From positions 496,001-560,000 of the forward strand of contig NZ_CP061316.1 of assembly GCF_018688335.1 (NCBI RefSeq): a stretch of DNA of 64,000 bases, given 5' to 3'. This document shows positions 28,180 through 38,399 of the stretch, piece after piece (position 1 is the first letter of the stretch; every line of letters starts with the position of its first letter). The notes under the pieces are model-generated. The model was given only the letters and a program-made list of their open reading frames with translations, was not told the DNA's origin and made no database searches. The translations under genes and the position numbers were made by a program. The stretch comes from Polynucleobacter sp. AP-Jannik-300A-C4 (lineage in GTDB: Bacteria > Pseudomonadota > Gammaproteobacteria > Burkholderiales > Burkholderiaceae).

Positions 28180-29334
28180 TTAAGCTCTAGATACCCAACG
28201 TAAACCTGCAATTGCCAAAATGAAATAGAGCAATGGAGGTGTTAGGGCGGTCAGCAGTGCGGGCCACGACCCCAAAAGACCAACGTTCGAGAAGAGTGAG
28301 TTAAAAAGCTGAAAGCTCATTCCCAGCATAATGCCGCCGAATACCTTGATGCCAACGCTACCAGCGCGTACCTTGAGATAGGCAAATGGTAGCGCCAATG
28401 TCAGCATGACAAAGATCGTAAATGGGTAGATTACTTTCTTCCAAAATGCTATGGCATGGCGGTGTGCATCTTGTTTGTTATCTCTTAGATGAGAAATAAA
28501 GCGACCTAAATTAAAAATCGACATTTTTTCTGGACTCACCAAGAGTACGCTCAGAATTTGTGGGGTGACTTCAGATTCCAGGCTCACGATTGGATGGGCA
28601 AAAGTTTGCGCTGAATAGACTGGGTTGAGTGGGTCAGCCTGTTTAGTTTCTTTAAAGCGAGTTTCTATAACGTCATCCAGTATCCAGGTGCCTGTTTGGT
28701 CAAAGCGCCCCGAAGCTGCACTTCGAATGGAGAGCAAGCGGTACGCATCATCAAATTCATACATGCGAATATTTTTGATTTCGTTGTCATGTTCAATTTT
28801 GCCAACGTTGACATAGCGGACTCCAGGCCTAACAGGACCGCTGCCATCTTCATCGCGTAAGCGATCTTTCACCCAGATACCAGTTTTAAATTGAGAGCTG
28901 TAGGATGAGCCTAAAGCCTTCATTCGAATTTGATCTGATAGCTTTTCGGTGTAGGGCCCTAACCATTCACTCATCACAAGCGTGACAATCACGAGTGGTA
29001 ACGAAATCTTGGCCAAGGTACTTAAACCTCTGCGTATATCTAATCCAGCAATACGTAAGATCGTGAATTCTGACTGGCTGGCCAACATAGCAAAAACATA
29101 AATACTTCCGATGAGGCCTGCAATAGGAATGATCTCGGAAATCCGACTTGGCGCTTTCAAAATAACATGTAGAAGGGCTAGTGGCAGGGTGTACTGCCCT
29201 TTTACAGATCCAAGCTCACTCAGAATGTCAAAGAATAAAAACAGTGCCACCAAAGCAAACAGAATGAAACCAAAGGCAGCATATATCTGCTTGGCTAAGT
29301 AGCGTTCAAAGATATAGGGGAATAGATATTTCAT
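28180..29334 (-). CDS. lptG: LPS export permease LptG
   Basis: A 384-residue inner-membrane subunit of the LptB2FG complex, which extracts LPS from the inner membrane. FERYLAKQIYAAFGFILFALVALFL is the first membrane helix. A periplasmic jellyroll domain lies roughly between residues 120 and 265, and three more helices lie near the C-terminus. It overlaps lptF by 4 bp (ATGA). Confidence 0.92.
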   Translation of the reverse strand: MKYLFPYIFERYLAKQIYAAFGFILFALVALFLFFDILSELGSVKGQYTLPLALLHVILKAPSRISEIIPIAGLIGSIYVFAMLASQSEFTILRIAGLDIRRGLSTLAKISLPLVIVTLVMSEWLGPYTEKLSDQIRMKALGSSYSSQFKTGIWVKDRLRDEDGSGPVRPGVRYVNVGKIEHDNEIKNIRMYEFDDAYRLLSIRSAASGRFDQTGTWILDDVIETRFKETKQADPLNPVYSAQTFAHPIVSLESEVTPQILSVLLVSPEKMSIFNLGRFISHLRDNKQDAHRHAIAFWKKVIYPFTIFVMLTLALPFAYLKVRAGSVGIKVFGGIMLGMSFQLFNSLFSNVGLLGSWPALLTALTPPLLYFILAIAGLRWVSRA

Positions 29335-30446
29335 CTACTAGCCAAGAAGGAGGGGAGTTGGCGGCGCCACCATTTCAAGGATGGGTTGATGCGGTTGCGG
29401 ATCAGTAGGAAGGCAATGCCAAACGCTAGGGCATGTATCGGCCAAGCTGCTACAAAAACATTTACCTTGCCTTGTGAAACGAAGTTTTGAGTAAGGTTCA
29501 ACAGATTGCTATAGATTAGGTAAATCAGCACGGCATAAAACATCGCAGTGTAGTTGCCCAGCCTTGGGTTGACGTAGGCAAGCGGAATAGCAATGAGCAC
29601 TAAACCCAAGGCCATGAAAGGCAGGCCCAAGCGCCAGAGTAGCTCTGCATAATTTGGGTTAATGGCAGCTGGATTAGGATCGTTTAACAGCTCCATGACT
29701 GTTTTTTCACGATCGCGTGGCGCTGGATCAAGTGCATTTTTGCTGTGAATTTGGGTGCTGTACTCAGCAAATTCTAAAATCCTGAAATCCGGTTGCGTTG
29801 GGAGTCCTTCGTAACGACGGCCATTATTTAGCACAATCGATTTTCCGCCTCCCTCTGCATTCTCCATGAATCCAGTGGCTGCAACTGCAACACTGAGCCG
29901 CCCATTTTTAGTTTCTGCGGCAAAGATATTTTTTACTTCACTTTTATCGACATCCAACTCTTCAATAAAAAATACCCGCTCCGCTTTGGCTGATTCTCTA
30001 AATTGACCTGCGGCAACCATGGAGACATCACTGCGTTGCTGAAAGCGTTGGCTGATGATGGTGGATTCACGATTGGCCCAAGGCCAAACAAAAAGGGCCA
30101 ATAGGGCAATGATGACAATGAGTGGCGCCGCAAAGCGCAGAATTGGTCGAATGAGACTAGAGATGCTCAGACCGCTAGCAAACCAAACAATCATTTCTGA
30201 ATCTTTGTACCAGCGCACTAGTACTATTAACACGGCTACAAACAGGGAGACTGTGAGAAGAACGGCCATATAGCCGAGCGTGGCCAACGCAATTAAAACA
30301 AGGGCATCTTCTGGATTTACAGCGCCATTAGCGGCAAAGCCCAAAATTCGAATGACTAGGGTGGTAATCATGATGGTGACCAAAACCAGGAAAACGCCAC
30401 CAGTTGTAAAACTGAGTTCGCGGCGAAGGGCTTGGTGAAAAATCAT
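29331..30446 (-). CDS. lptF: LPS export permease LptF
   Basis: A 371-residue partner of LptG. It begins MIFHQALRRELSFTTGGVFLVLV, the standard LptF N-terminus, with several membrane helices before and after a periplasmic beta domain. SLPL-type and NPRLGNY motifs occur near the C-terminal helices. It is divergent from pepA (118 bp), the common proteobacterial arrangement. Confidence 0.92.
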   Translation of the reverse strand: MIFHQALRRELSFTTGGVFLVLVTIMITTLVIRILGFAANGAVNPEDALVLIALATLGYMAVLLTVSLFVAVLIVLVRWYKDSEMIVWFASGLSISSLIRPILRFAAPLIVIIALLALFVWPWANRESTIISQRFQQRSDVSMVAAGQFRESAKAERVFFIEELDVDKSEVKNIFAAETKNGRLSVAVAATGFMENAEGGGKSIVLNNGRRYEGLPTQPDFRILEFAEYSTQIHSKNALDPAPRDREKTVMELLNDPNPAAINPNYAELLWRLGLPFMALGLVLIAIPLAYVNPRLGNYTAMFYAVLIYLIYSNLLNLTQNFVSQGKVNVFVAAWPIHALAFGIAFLLIRNRINPSLKWWRRQLPSFLASR

Positions 30447-30564
30447 GAGTAGATAATAAGTTGGCTGTTATTGGCTCACTCAAGATGTGAACCTGCATCT
30501 CGGAGGATAATGGATAAACACCCATTTTTTTCCTTGAATTGACTTAAAAATACTTCTAGACATC

Positions 30565-32166
30565 ATGACTATTCAATTTAGCACCAAGATTTTCGCGCAA
30601 GCCGATCTCAATAATCCGAAGCAACTCAAAGCAAGTCTAGCCACTTTATTGGCGCAGAGCTCTGATTGCTTAGTTTTAGCCTACTCAAAGGCTGATTTAG
30701 ATGCCTTGGGGGGCGGTAAATCTAAGTCTGGGCTATTAATGGAATTGGATCGATTGCTTGGGGGCTCTGTCACCCATGCCAATCTTGTTGGTGATTTGGA
30801 TGCTCAGCAAGCATCTACTTGCGTCATTCGAGCTGAAAAATCTTGGGCAGGCTTGGGAGTCAAGGTTAAACGTATTCTTTTGGTATCTCTGGGTGATATC
30901 ACTCCCGCTAGCGCACGCAGTCTGAGTTCTTTCTCCAAAATTGCTCGTGCAGCATTAAAGCAATTAAGCGGCGGTGCCATCCAAAACGCTTTGTGGTTTA
31001 TTCCGAGCTTTGCCTTGGGACATCGCGCTGAGTTCATTGCTGAAGAAGTACGCTTGACCATTCAATATGCAGGCGATCAAGCATATCGTTTTGGCGTTCG
31101 TCAGCCAGCCATGAAATTCAAGGCCAAAGATAAAGCAGATACTTTTACTCACCTCATCTTTGCGGGTAATGACGCTTGCGCCAAAGAGCTCAAGGCCTCA
31201 GTACCAGAAGGTGCTGCGATGGTTGAGGGTATGAATTTGGCTAAAGATTTGGGTAATTTACCTCCGAATATCTGTACGCCAACTTACTTGGGTAAAGCAG
31301 CGCAGGGCTTAAGCAAGAAGACTGGCCTCAAGGTGGAGGTATTGGGCCGCAAGCAAATTGAAGCTTTGGGCATGGGCTCTTTTTTATCAGTAGCCCAAGG
31401 TTCAGATACGCCGCCACAATTTATTGTGATGCGTCACCAAGGTGGTAAAGCTGGCGAGGCTCCGATTGTGTTGGTGGGTAAAGGCATCACCTTTGATACC
31501 GGCGGTATTTCCTTAAAGCCTGGCGAAGCCATGGATGAGATGAAGTACGACATGTGCGGTGCTGCCTCTGTGATTGGCACGATGTATGCCACAGCATTAA
31601 TGAAGTTGAAGAAGAATGTCATCGGCGTAATTCCGACTTGTGAAAATATGCCTTCCGGCAATGCCACACGCCCCGGCGATATTGTGAAGAGTATGTCTGG
31701 TCAAACGATTGAGATTCTCAATACCGATGCAGAAGGTCGACTGATTTTGTGCGATGCCTTGACTTACGTTGAGCGTTTCAAGCCCAAGGCTGTGATTGAT
31801 GTAGCCACTTTAACTGGGGCCTGCATCATTGCATTGGGTCATGTGCATAGTGGCGTGTTTTCAGATGATGAGGGTTTAGTGAACTCTCTTACTAAAGCGG
31901 GGCACGCCTCTTTGGATACCGTATGGCGTTTGCCTTTAGATGCGGCTTACCATGAACAACTCAAATCGAATTTTGCGGATGTTGCCAATATTGGTGGACG
32001 CCCGGCTGGTAGCGTGACTGCCGCTTGTTTCCTATCGCGCTTCACTGAAAAATATAAATGGGCTCATTTGGATATTGCTGGAACCGCTTGGAAGAGTGGT
32101 GCTGCTAAAGGTGCAACGGGACGCCCAGTACCTTTGCTTGTGAATTACTTGTTAGATCAAAAATAA
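30565..32166 (+). CDS. pepA: Leucyl aminopeptidase (M17)
   Basis: A 533-residue cytosolic di-metal aminopeptidase; PepA also acts as a DNA-binding protein in E. coli. The catalytic domain shows VGKGITFDTGGISLKPG, the signature NTDAEGRLILCDAL, and VDVATLTGAC-like residues. It is slightly longer than E. coli PepA (503), mostly in the N-terminal domain. It is followed after 16 bp by holC, a conserved pairing. No good Shine-Dalgarno precedes the ATG. Confidence 0.95.
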   Translation: MTIQFSTKIFAQADLNNPKQLKASLATLLAQSSDCLVLAYSKADLDALGGGKSKSGLLMELDRLLGGSVTHANLVGDLDAQQASTCVIRAEKSWAGLGVKVKRILLVSLGDITPASARSLSSFSKIARAALKQLSGGAIQNALWFIPSFALGHRAEFIAEEVRLTIQYAGDQAYRFGVRQPAMKFKAKDKADTFTHLIFAGNDACAKELKASVPEGAAMVEGMNLAKDLGNLPPNICTPTYLGKAAQGLSKKTGLKVEVLGRKQIEALGMGSFLSVAQGSDTPPQFIVMRHQGGKAGEAPIVLVGKGITFDTGGISLKPGEAMDEMKYDMCGAASVIGTMYATALMKLKKNVIGVIPTCENMPSGNATRPGDIVKSMSGQTIEILNTDAEGRLILCDALTYVERFKPKAVIDVATLTGACIIALGHVHSGVFSDDEGLVNSLTKAGHASLDTVWRLPLDAAYHEQLKSNFADVANIGGRPAGSVTAACFLSRFTEKYKWAHLDIAGTAWKSGAAKGATGRPVPLLVNYLLDQK

Positions 32167-32182
32167 GCGCAGAAAGTCATTC

Positions 32183-32647
32183 ATGGCTCGTATTGATTTT
32201 CATAGCAACGTTAGCGATAAGCTGGAATACGCTTGTCGCTTAACGCGCAAGATCTGGAGCGCCACACCTACTGGTGAGTCCGTGCGCAATATTGTGATGG
32301 TGGGCGAGAAGGCAGACCTCAAAAAATTGGATGAACTGCTATGGACATTTAGTGCAACAGATTTCCTGCCACATTGCTTTATTGAAGATGAAGCAGCGAT
32401 AGATACACCCATCTTGCTGACAGATCATTTTTTGTCACCGGCATTAGCTCAGTTGCCTCATGCGGATGTATTAATTCATTTGGGTATGAAAATGCCATCA
32501 GATGTTCCAGCATTGCTTGCTCGCTTCCCTCGTATTGTTGAGGTTGTCACAATCAACGAAGCAGAACGTCTTGCGGGTCGCGAGCGATATAAGGCTTATC
32601 GTGACTTAGGTCATGAGTTGCACAATTTTGATCAATCCAAATCGTGA
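32183..32647 (+). CDS. holC: DNA polymerase III chi subunit
   Basis: A 154-residue accessory subunit linking the clamp loader to SSB. MARIDFHSNVSDKLEYACRL and the C-terminal RYKAYRDLGHELHNFD are recognisable. The position directly after pepA is the standard one for holC. Confidence 0.9.
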   Translation: MARIDFHSNVSDKLEYACRLTRKIWSATPTGESVRNIVMVGEKADLKKLDELLWTFSATDFLPHCFIEDEAAIDTPILLTDHFLSPALAQLPHADVLIHLGMKMPSDVPALLARFPRIVEVVTINEAERLAGRERYKAYRDLGHELHNFDQSKS

Positions 32648-32663
32648 TTGCTAAACACTCAAT

Positions 32664-33461
32664 ATGTTGATTCATCCAGAATTTGATCCTGCTGTAATTA
32701 GGATAGGCGCATTTGCCATTCATTGGTATGGGCTAATGTATCTATTGGCATTCGCTCAATTTTTATTATTAGGTCGTCTGCGCATCCGCACTCCGCGATA
32801 TCAATCTTTGGGTTGGACATATAAAGACCTTGAGGATCTTTTATTTGCTGGCGTTTTAGGTGTGGTGCTGGGCGGGCGTTTAGGCTACACCTTGTTTTAT
32901 ATGCCCGGCTACTACCTTGCAAATCCTCTCAGTATCTTCAAGATATGGGAGGGTGGCATGTCTTTTCATGGCGGCCTGCTAGGAGTCTTATTGGCCTTGC
33001 TCTGGTTTGCCTATCGCCGCAAGGTTTCCTTCTTTGTTGTGAGTGACTTAGTTGCGCCACTTGTTCCATTTGGTTTGGCATTTGGCCGCTTAGGTAATTT
33101 TATTAATGGCGAGTTATGGGGGAGGCCAACAGACCTACCATGGGCTATGGTGTTCCCAATGGTGGACTCCATTCCGCGCCACCCCTCCCAGATTTATCAA
33201 TTCTTGGGTGAAGGTATTTGCCTGGGGATTGTGCTTTGGATATATTCCAGTAAACCGCGCAGGGTAGGGCAGATTTCTGGCTTATTTTTATTGGGTTATG
33301 GCATTTGCCGTTTCTTGGCGGAATTTGCTCGCGAGCCTGATGCCTTTTTGGGTCTTTTGGGCCTAGGTTTATCTATGGGGCAGTGGCTTTCTATACCCAT
33401 GATTCTTTTTGGAATTTACCTTATAGTGAAGGTGAATACGAAAAACGGCAGTTATCAGTAG
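32664..33461 (+). CDS. lgt: Phosphatidylglycerol-prolipoprotein diacylglyceryl transferase
   Basis: A 265-residue polytopic inner-membrane enzyme adding diacylglycerol to the lipobox cysteine. [24 protein letters not shown] is the typical N-terminus. The Lgt signature is [22 protein letters not shown], and [12 protein letters not shown] is the next conserved block. Several hydrophobic segments are visible. It lies 16 bp after holC. Confidence 0.95.
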   Translation: MLIHPEFDPAVIRIGAFAIHWYGLMYLLAFAQFLLLGRLRIRTPRYQSLGWTYKDLEDLLFAGVLGVVLGGRLGYTLFYMPGYYLANPLSIFKIWEGGMSFHGGLLGVLLALLWFAYRRKVSFFVVSDLVAPLVPFGLAFGRLGNFINGELWGRPTDLPWAMVFPMVDSIPRHPSQIYQFLGEGICLGIVLWIYSSKPRRVGQISGLFLLGYGICRFLAEFAREPDAFLGLLGLGLSMGQWLSIPMILFGIYLIVKVNTKNGSYQ

Positions 33462-33590
33462 TTAAAAATCGAGTTTTCTAGGTCTTTTGTAGTCAATTTC
33501 TTAAATTTGACTAAATTACCTGGTGATGCATTGGTTTTTTACGAAAATTGCCTATTTTCTGAGCATATTTACTTAAACTGAAAGATATCC

Positions 33591-34895
33591 ATGCTGGAGA
33601 AGTTAACCAAAGCTCGCAATTTATCTAAGGCAAATAACGCCATCAAGCGTTTGATATCGGAGCGAGGTGAATCTAACGCACTCAGCATGGCTGATGATGT
33701 AGTTAATAACTACCGCAAATTAGCAAAAGATCAACACGTCTCATTTTTTACTTTTTTGTTTGAGAAGCTCAATCCCGAAGCGGACGCAGTGCTCAAGGCA
33801 GCGCAAAATTTTGTTGCTGATTCCAGTGCGCGTAATTACATCCAGCTTCAAAAGGTTTCTGAATCTCCGCGCCAAGAATTCTTTAGACGTCTCAATCGTG
33901 CTAGTCATGGGACTGCAGCTGTAGTTCAGATGCGTCGAGATCTATTGCAGTTACTAGATAAAAAACCAGAATTAGCTGCGGTGGATTTTGATATGCGCCA
34001 TTTGTTGTCATCTTGGTTTAACCCGGGCTTCTTAAAAATGCATCGGGTGGACTGGAAATCTCCAGCAGAGGTGCTGGAGAAGTTAATTCAACATGAAGCA
34101 GTTCATGCTATCGATGGTTGGGATGACTTGCGTCGTCGGCTTCAGCCAGATCGTCGTTGCTTTGCTTTCTTTCATCCGCAGTTACCAAGCGAGCCCTTGA
34201 TCTTTGTAGAAGTGGCGCTCTTGCCAGAGATCCCAACGGTGATCACACCATTGGTTGACAAAAAAGCAGAGACAGTCGATCAGGCATCCCAATATAAGGT
34301 CGCTGTTTTTTATTCCATCAGTAACTGCGAGCCTGGTCTTCGTGGCGTATCCATGGGGAACTTCCTGATTAAGCGGGTTGCGGAGCAATTGCATGCTGAA
34401 TTCCCCGGAATCAAAACTTTTGTAACCTTATCGCCCATTCCGGGATTTATGGATTGGGTGGCCGCAGGCGCGCATCTGGGTAAGGGCGTTCCTGCGGAGC
34501 GCTTGAAACCGAATTTGAAAGCGGCGCGTGATGCGGCTTTGGCGCTTCTGAGGCTCGATAGCCAGTCTTGGAGTGAACGACTGGCGGGCGGCTGGCACCC
34601 AGATTTAGCCTCTGAGAAGGAGAAGGCTGCCTTATTAAGCTTGGCAAGTATGTATTTGGGACTTGCCTCTACAGGGCGCGATGGTAATCCTGTGGCGAAA
34701 TTTCATTTGGGCAATGGTGCAAAGTTGCATTTAGTGAATTGGGCAGGGGATTTATCGCGCAAAGGATTGCGTCAATCAGCAGGGCTAATGGTGAACTATC
34801 TGTATGACTTGGGAAGTGTTGAGGATAACCATGAGCGCTTTGCTAATGGAGAAATTGTCTACTCAAGGGCAGTGGGCCGCTTGATGGCACCCTAG
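33591..34895 (+). CDS. matA: Malonyl-CoA decarboxylase
   Basis: A 434-residue enzyme converting malonyl-CoA to acetyl-CoA and CO2. It has an N-terminal helical domain and a C-terminal GNAT-fold catalytic domain. FVTLSPIPGFMDW holds the conserved serine-containing SPIPGF loop, and H372 in KFHLGNGA matches the catalytic histidine of the family. It is first gene of a decarboxylase, Bug, synthetase run, fitting malonate catabolism: MatB makes malonyl-CoA and this enzyme decarboxylates it. The upstream 129 bp hold no clear operator. No MatR-type GntR gene is adjacent. Confidence 0.92.
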   Translation: MLEKLTKARNLSKANNAIKRLISERGESNALSMADDVVNNYRKLAKDQHVSFFTFLFEKLNPEADAVLKAAQNFVADSSARNYIQLQKVSESPRQEFFRRLNRASHGTAAVVQMRRDLLQLLDKKPELAAVDFDMRHLLSSWFNPGFLKMHRVDWKSPAEVLEKLIQHEAVHAIDGWDDLRRRLQPDRRCFAFFHPQLPSEPLIFVEVALLPEIPTVITPLVDKKAETVDQASQYKVAVFYSISNCEPGLRGVSMGNFLIKRVAEQLHAEFPGIKTFVTLSPIPGFMDWVAAGAHLGKGVPAERLKPNLKAARDAALALLRLDSQSWSERLAGGWHPDLASEKEKAALLSLASMYLGLASTGRDGNPVAKFHLGNGAKLHLVNWAGDLSRKGLRQSAGLMVNYLYDLGSVEDNHERFANGEIVYSRAVGRLMAP

Positions 34896-35003
34896 TGTTT
34901 TCCCTTGTATGGACTTTTGCAGTAAGCGTTAAGTACCCTTAGAATGGGTGCTGTATTTAAAAAAACGAAGTCAATCATTAGATTGATATAAAAGGAGACA
35001 AAG

Positions 35004-36002
35004 ATGTTTAATCAAAAAAACAGGGCATCACTTTTTTCTGTAAGCACGTTGAAGAAATCACTATTTCTACTTTGTGCAGCACCGCTAGCGGTAATGGCGC
35101 AAGAATGGCCAGCTAAGCCAGTTACTTTTTTAAATCCGTTCCCAGCGGGCGGAGGAACTGATGCATTCGCAAGACCCTTGGCGGCTCAATTAACTGAGCA
35201 GTTAGGTAAGCAATTTGTTATCGATAATCGTGGTGGAGCAGGTGGCACTGTTGGTGCTTCAGTTGCGGCAAAGGCAGCTCCTGATGGCTACACTTGGTTT
35301 ATTGGTGCGACACATCACACGATTGCACCATCAATGTATAAAAACTTAGATTACGACATTGAAAAGAGTTTTATTCCTGTGGCTATGTTGGCAAACGTAC
35401 CTCAAGTTCTGGTGGTTAACCCACAGCGCGTGAGTGCTCGCAATGCTAAAGAGTTCATTGATCTTATGAAGAAGAATCCTGGTAAATATAATTTTGCTAG
35501 TGCAGGTAGTGGTACTGTTCATCACTTAGCTGGTGAGTTATTCAAGATTCAGACAGGCACCTTTATTACTCACATCCCTTATCGTGGCGCTGGTCCAGCT
35601 ATGAATGATTTGCTGGCTGGTCAAGTCGATTTGGAATTTGATGGCCTTGCTACATCTGCGCCACAAATTAACGCCGGTAAATTGGTGGCGATCGCCGTGG
35701 CTGCAAACAAGCGTTCTTCAGCAATTCCAAGTGTGCCAACATTCCAAGAGGCTGGTTTGCCTGACTATGTAGTGTCAACTTGGTACTCTATGTTTGCTCC
35801 AGCAGGCACTCCAAAACCGATCGTTGACAAGATGATTGTTGAAGTGCAGAAGGCCTTAAATTCACCAAAGCTCAAGTCAATCTGGGAGAAAAACGGCTCT
35901 GAGACGCCGAATCTCTATGGTGAAGCATTTGGTAAGCAAGTGCATGCTGACGTAGTTCGTTGGTCTAGCGTAGTCAAGAAATCTGGTGCTTCGTTAGATT
36001 AA
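35004..36002 (+). CDS. Bug-family (TctC) periplasmic solute-binding protein
   Basis: A 332-residue exported protein with a signal peptide (KKSLFLLCAAPLAVMA, cleavage before QEWPAKP). The mature domain has the Bug blocks FLNPFPAGGGTDAFARPLA, GAGGTVGASVAAKAAPDGYT and THIPYRGAGPAMNDLLAGQVD. GGAGAC precedes the ATG. It sits between the malonyl-CoA decarboxylase and synthetase genes on the same strand, so malonate or a related dicarboxylate is the likely ligand (inference). No TctAB permease is present. Confidence 0.88.
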   Translation: MFNQKNRASLFSVSTLKKSLFLLCAAPLAVMAQEWPAKPVTFLNPFPAGGGTDAFARPLAAQLTEQLGKQFVIDNRGGAGGTVGASVAAKAAPDGYTWFIGATHHTIAPSMYKNLDYDIEKSFIPVAMLANVPQVLVVNPQRVSARNAKEFIDLMKKNPGKYNFASAGSGTVHHLAGELFKIQTGTFITHIPYRGAGPAMNDLLAGQVDLEFDGLATSAPQINAGKLVAIAVAANKRSSAIPSVPTFQEAGLPDYVVSTWYSMFAPAGTPKPIVDKMIVEVQKALNSPKLKSIWEKNGSETPNLYGEAFGKQVHADVVRWSSVVKKSGASLD

Positions 36003-36036
36003 TTGAGTATTTAATGCATTGGTATTTGAGGCTCGA

Positions 36037-37560
36037 ATGAATTTATATTCCTTATTGGAAAAGGGTTTTCCAAAAGATAAGCAAGCATGTGCACTTGAAA
36101 CGCATGATGGACTTTATTACTCCTGGAGTGATCTAGAGCGTGCAACTGCCAAGATGGCAAATTTGCTTAAGAGTCTCAAATTACCTGCTGGATCAAGGGT
36201 TGCAGTACAGGTTGAAAAATCTCCTGAGGCCCTTTTTCTTTACCTTGCCACTATCAAGGCAGGCTACGTTTACCTACCTCTGAACACAGCCTATCAAGCG
36301 GCGGAAATTCAGTACTTTCTCGAGAATGCCGAGCCTGCAGTAGTAGTTTGCAGTTGCAAGAATTTCTCTTGGGTATCGAAGGTTGCTTTTAAGGCGGGCA
36401 CTAAACACGTGTTTACTTTGGATGAAGATCGCAAAGGCACTTTGCTTGAGCGTGCAGCTGACCAAAGTGATAAGTTCAAGACTGTTGCGGTAAAAGATGA
36501 TGATTTGGCTGCTATCTTGTATACCTCCGGTACAACCGGACGTAGCAAAGGCGCGATGCTGACTCACAAGAACTTGGGTAGTAATGCACAAGTGCTACAA
36601 AAGTTTTGGGGTTGGAAAAAAGGTGATGTCCTATTACATGCATTGCCAATCTTTCATGTCCACGGTCTATTTGTAGCTGCTCATGGTGCATTAATTAACG
36701 GTAGCAAAATGATTTGGTTGCCGCGTTTAGATACTGCGCAACTAATTCATCACATGCCCAATTCCACTGTAATGATGGGTGTTCCAACGTTCTATGTACG
36801 CTTGCTTGCAGATAAAAACTTTAATAAGAGCGTCACGCGCAATATGCGCTTATTTGTTTCTGGTTCAGCTCCTTTGCTCACGGAAACGTTTAATACTTTT
36901 AAAGAGGTGATTGGTCAACCGATTCTTGAGCGCTATGGCATGAGCGAGACCGTGATGTTGGTCTCCAACCCATACAAAGGAAATCGTGTAGGCGGATCAG
37001 TCGGTTTACCTTTGCCAGGTGTGAAGGTGCGCGTGGTTAATGAAAACAATAAACCTTGTGGTGTTGATGAAATCGGTAGTATCCAAGTTAAAGGCCCAAA
37101 TATATTCAAGGGCTACTGGCGCATGCCAGAGAAAACTGCAGAAGAATTTACCAAAGACGGCTGGTTTAAAACTGGTGACGTTGGTCGTTGGGGTGGCGAT
37201 GCCAATGGTGGTAAAGCACCCAAGGACTACCTTTGTATTGTTGGACGCAGCAAGGACTTAATTATTTCTGGCGGCTATAACGTTTATCCAAAAGAAATCG
37301 AAAGCTTTATCGATGACATGGATGGCGTAGATGAGAGTGCTGTGATTGGTATTCCGCATCCAGATTTTGGTGAAGCGGTAATGGCAGTGGTCGTACCCAA
37401 AGCAGGTGCCAAGCTAGATTCACAAGCTATGATTGCTACACTCAAAACGCAGATTGCAAATTTCAAGATTCCAAAGCGTTTAGAGATTGTTTCAGACTTG
37501 CCTCGCAATGCAATGGGCAAAGTCCAGAAGAATATTCTGCGTCAGCAATACACCAGCTAA
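36037..37560 (+). CDS. matB: Malonyl-CoA synthetase
   Basis: A 507-residue acyl-CoA synthetase of the ANL superfamily, making malonyl-CoA from malonate, ATP and CoA. AILYTSGTTGRSKGAML is the phosphate loop, ERYGMSET the adenine-binding block, GRSKDLIISGGYNVYPKEIE the hinge, and GKVQKNILRQQY holds the C-terminal catalytic lysine. I choose ATG 36037 over the upstream TTG because GAGG (36028-36031) is spaced 5 nt from it. Specificity for malonate is supported by the linked malonyl-CoA decarboxylase; methylmalonate is a possible secondary substrate. Confidence 0.9.
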   Translation: MNLYSLLEKGFPKDKQACALETHDGLYYSWSDLERATAKMANLLKSLKLPAGSRVAVQVEKSPEALFLYLATIKAGYVYLPLNTAYQAAEIQYFLENAEPAVVVCSCKNFSWVSKVAFKAGTKHVFTLDEDRKGTLLERAADQSDKFKTVAVKDDDLAAILYTSGTTGRSKGAMLTHKNLGSNAQVLQKFWGWKKGDVLLHALPIFHVHGLFVAAHGALINGSKMIWLPRLDTAQLIHHMPNSTVMMGVPTFYVRLLADKNFNKSVTRNMRLFVSGSAPLLTETFNTFKEVIGQPILERYGMSETVMLVSNPYKGNRVGGSVGLPLPGVKVRVVNENNKPCGVDEIGSIQVKGPNIFKGYWRMPEKTAEEFTKDGWFKTGDVGRWGGDANGGKAPKDYLCIVGRSKDLIISGGYNVYPKEIESFIDDMDGVDESAVIGIPHPDFGEAVMAVVVPKAGAKLDSQAMIATLKTQIANFKIPKRLEIVSDLPRNAMGKVQKNILRQQYTS

Positions 37561-37578
37561 TCTCAGGAAATCAGTTTT

Positions 37579-38397
37579 TTAGAAACCAAATGCCTTGCGG
37601 CTTTCATTAAACATGAAGGCTGCAAGCATAAAGAGCATCACTCCAAAGATGCGTTTGAGTTGAGCTACATTGAGCTTTCTAGCCATCTTGGCGCCCAGCG
37701 GGGCGGTAAATATACTAACCGCCACAATGCAAAGCACTGCGGGAATATAAACAAATCCAAGTGAGCCCGCAGGGAGGTTGGGGTTGCCCCAGCTTCCATA
37801 CATGTAGCCAATCGTTGCTGCAGCCGCAATCGGAAATCCTAAGCCTGAAGAACTTGCCATCGCAGTATGTGGTTTTACATTGCACCAAAGCATAAACGGC
37901 ACGGTGATAAAAGCTCCACCTGCGCCAACAAGGCTGGCAATCACACCTGTAAATGCCCCAAATGAAAAAAGACCGAGGGGGCCTGGCAATTCTCGCCCAG
38001 CCGTAGGTTTTTTATTAATAATCATTTGGATCGAGGTATACACAATAAAAATGGCGAAAAATAGAGATAGCCAAGAGGTGTCAATTGCCTCAAAGATTTC
38101 ACTACCGCCAACAAGGCTGCCAACAACTAGTCCAGGGCTCAGTGCTGCCACTAGTTTCCAGTCAATAGAGTTGTGTTTGTGGTGAGCCCAAATAGCTGAG
38201 GTGGTTGTAAAAAGAATGGTTACCATTCCAGTGGCAATTGCCATATGCACAATGACATTTTGACCAAACCCCAAATGATTAAAGACTACGATCATGAAGG
38301 GGACCAAAATCATTCCGCCACCAATACCAAGAAGCCCAGCAAGAAAGCCGGATATGCTGCCGCACAACATCAGCATGAGGATATCGGCTATCGACAT
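37579..38397 (-). CDS. TauE/SafE-family membrane permease
   Basis: A 272-residue polytopic membrane protein. The duplicated family motif appears twice: GFLAGLLGIGGGMILVPFMI near the start and GVIASLVGAGGAFITVPFML in the second half. The family exports or imports sulfite, organosulfonates and other small anions. It lies just downstream of the 6S RNA locus on the same strand and converges with matB (18-bp gap). Its substrate cannot be inferred reliably. Confidence 0.85.
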   Translation of the reverse strand: MSIADILMLMLCGSISGFLAGLLGIGGGMILVPFMIVVFNHLGFGQNVIVHMAIATGMVTILFTTTSAIWAHHKHNSIDWKLVAALSPGLVVGSLVGGSEIFEAIDTSWLSLFFAIFIVYTSIQMIINKKPTAGRELPGPLGLFSFGAFTGVIASLVGAGGAFITVPFMLWCNVKPHTAMASSSGLGFPIAAAATIGYMYGSWGNPNLPAGSLGFVYIPAVLCIVAVSIFTAPLGAKMARKLNVAQLKRIFGVMLFMLAAFMFNESRKAFGF

Positions 38398-38399
38398 GA

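Noticed and set aside
34895..35003. ACCC/GGGT mini-hairpin between the malonyl-CoA decarboxylase and Bug genes
   Set aside because: A 4-bp stem is too weak to call a terminator. I see nothing else firm in this 108-bp gap apart from the GGAGA before the Bug start.
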